In this document: piece by piece, positions 63,418-64,000 of the stretch
How positions within the stretch are numbered: position 1 is the stretch's first letter
How the letters are laid out: every line of letters begins with the position of its first letter
Origin: Sedimentibacter sp. SX930
GTDB taxonomy: Bacteria > Bacillota > Bacilli > Lactobacillales > Aerococcaceae
Length of the DNA stretch: 64,000 nt
Assembly (NCBI GenBank): GCA_002155105.1
Contig: MUZD01000001.1
Span: 372,001 to 436,000 of the forward strand
Direction of reading: 5' to 3'
Translations under genes and position numbers: made by a program
Notes under the pieces: generated by a model
The model's database searches: none
What the model was told of the DNA's origin: nothing
What the model saw: the letters and a program-made list of their open reading frames with translations, nothing else

Positions 63418-64000
63418 ATGATTGGAATGGATTGGAAAAAGAAAGTAGCGACAACATTGGCACTGACTTCTGCTTTGCTGCTCGGTGCATGCGCCGGCGG
63501 TACAGAAGAAGCGACGGATTCTTCCGCAGCAAGCTCAACAGTATCAGCGGATGCTGTGCGTATCGGAATCCTGCAGATCCTTGAACACGAATCCTTATCA
63601 GCAGCACGCGCAGGTTTCTTGGAAGTTTTGGAGGAAGCCGGTTATGTTGAAGGCGACAATCTGATCGTGGATTACCAAAATGCTCAGGGTGACCAAGCCA
63701 ATCTGCAGAGTATGGCAGAGCGTTTAGCCGGCAGCAACGACCTCATTTTAGGGATCTCGACACCAGCTTCACAAGCAATAGCGAACGCTGAAAAAGAAAA
63801 TGCAGTCCTGTTCACCGCCGTAACCGATCCGATCGATGCTGGGCTTGTAGCAAGTGCAGAAGAACCAGGCGCGAACATCACCGGAACAAGCGACCAAGCA
63901 CCGATGGACAAACAGATCGAATTGTTGTTGTCGATCGTACCTAGTGCGGAAACAGTCGGTATCATCTTCAACTCCAGCGAGATGAATTCCATTGTACAGA
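63418..64000 (+). CDS. ABC transporter substrate-binding lipoprotein, TrpX-like (partial)
   Basis: The frame runs off the window end after 194 codons. A signal peptide ends in LLLGAC (lipobox) followed by a Gly/Thr/Ser-rich stretch, then the ABC_sub_bind (PF04392-type) domain: VRIGILQILEHESLSAARAG, YVEGDNLIVDYQNAQGD and LILGISTPASQAIAN. Members include the TrpX binding protein of Streptococcus tryptophan/indole transport; permease and ATPase would be expected just beyond the window. ATG 63418 has GGGGG at 8 bases. It lies behind an attenuator-like leader. Confidence 0.88.
   Translation, partial: MIGMDWKKKVATTLALTSALLLGACAGGTEEATDSSAASSTVSADAVRIGILQILEHESLSAARAGFLEVLEEAGYVEGDNLIVDYQNAQGDQANLQSMAERLAGSNDLILGISTPASQAIANAEKENAVLFTAVTDPIDAGLVASAEEPGANITGTSDQAPMDKQIELLLSIVPSAETVGIIFNSSEMNSIVQ

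Overview
The window looks like chromosome from a low-to-mid GC Firmicute, most likely order Lactobacillales and family Carnobacteriaceae (Trichococcus-like). That placement is an inference from gene content and style: a BglG/LicT antitermination site, a methionine-type T-box, CopY-CopA-CopZ, PdxR-PdxST, a class II HMG-CoA reductase mevalonate set, strong AGGAGG ribosome binding sites with TTG/GTG starts, and no outer-membrane genes. No rRNA or complete mobile element is present; one tRNA-Gly(CCC) is.

Layout. 1-5386: a beta-glucoside PTS locus (antiterminator tail, RAT/terminator, EIIBCA, two GH1 phospho-beta-glucosidases). 5743-8771: PLP synthesis (pdxST) divergent from its MocR-type regulator. 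9111-11719: a class III aminotransferase with a YqhD-like alcohol dehydrogenase. 11740-21868: a sugar island with a LacI regulator, CUT1 ABC transporter, two Gfo/Idh/MocA dehydrogenases, a ThuA protein, a sugar-isomerase-like protein and a ROK kinase. Its first half (to about 16800) is visibly AT-richer, suggesting transfer. The set resembles glycoside catabolism through 3-keto sugars. 21969-24864: HD hydrolase, YaiI/YqxD protein and threonine synthase. 25051-29249: thiolase, HMG-CoA synthase and HMG-CoA reductase (upper mevalonate pathway). 29660-33028: a half-size AI-2E family protein and a Fur-controlled feoAB locus. 33208-36017: DUF438 protein, Nudix hydrolase, ribosomal protein L25/Ctc. 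36271-43019 (minus strand): a two-component system and a VTC-domain/DUF4956/DUF4353/class A beta-lactamase-like cluster. 43234-47803: GNAT, DMT transporter, an isolated motAB pair behind a sigma-28-like promoter, and a patatin phospholipase. 48095-50576: a T-box-controlled MetE-like methyltransferase and an ArAE exporter. 50808-55592: deoxynucleoside kinase, AdaA and the copper operon. 55736-64000: tRNA-Gly, a LysM/SleB-type wall hydrolase, HD protein, class IV aminotransferase, birA-bioY, an FMN reductase with MhqR-like sites, DUF554, an SRAP protein, and a lipoprotein gene behind a leader-peptide/terminator arrangement.

The most unusual pattern is a set of palindromic units of roughly 28 bp in intergenic DNA. 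They belong to at least three sequence families, yet all multi-copy arrays are spaced 50-52 bp apart: 2255-2384, 5416-5742, 23160-23288, 27757-27885, 47860-47991 and 57221-57407, with a single copy at 33111. The shared period across unrelated palindromes suggests one underlying element type or binding architecture. Other leads are a LacI operator inside the regulator's own terminator loop next to a 32-bp perfect palindrome, a long inverted repeat at 29360-29475, a BirA operator-promoter placed upstream of a strong terminator, and a 13-codon leader ORF whose stop codon abuts a terminator (63271-63350).
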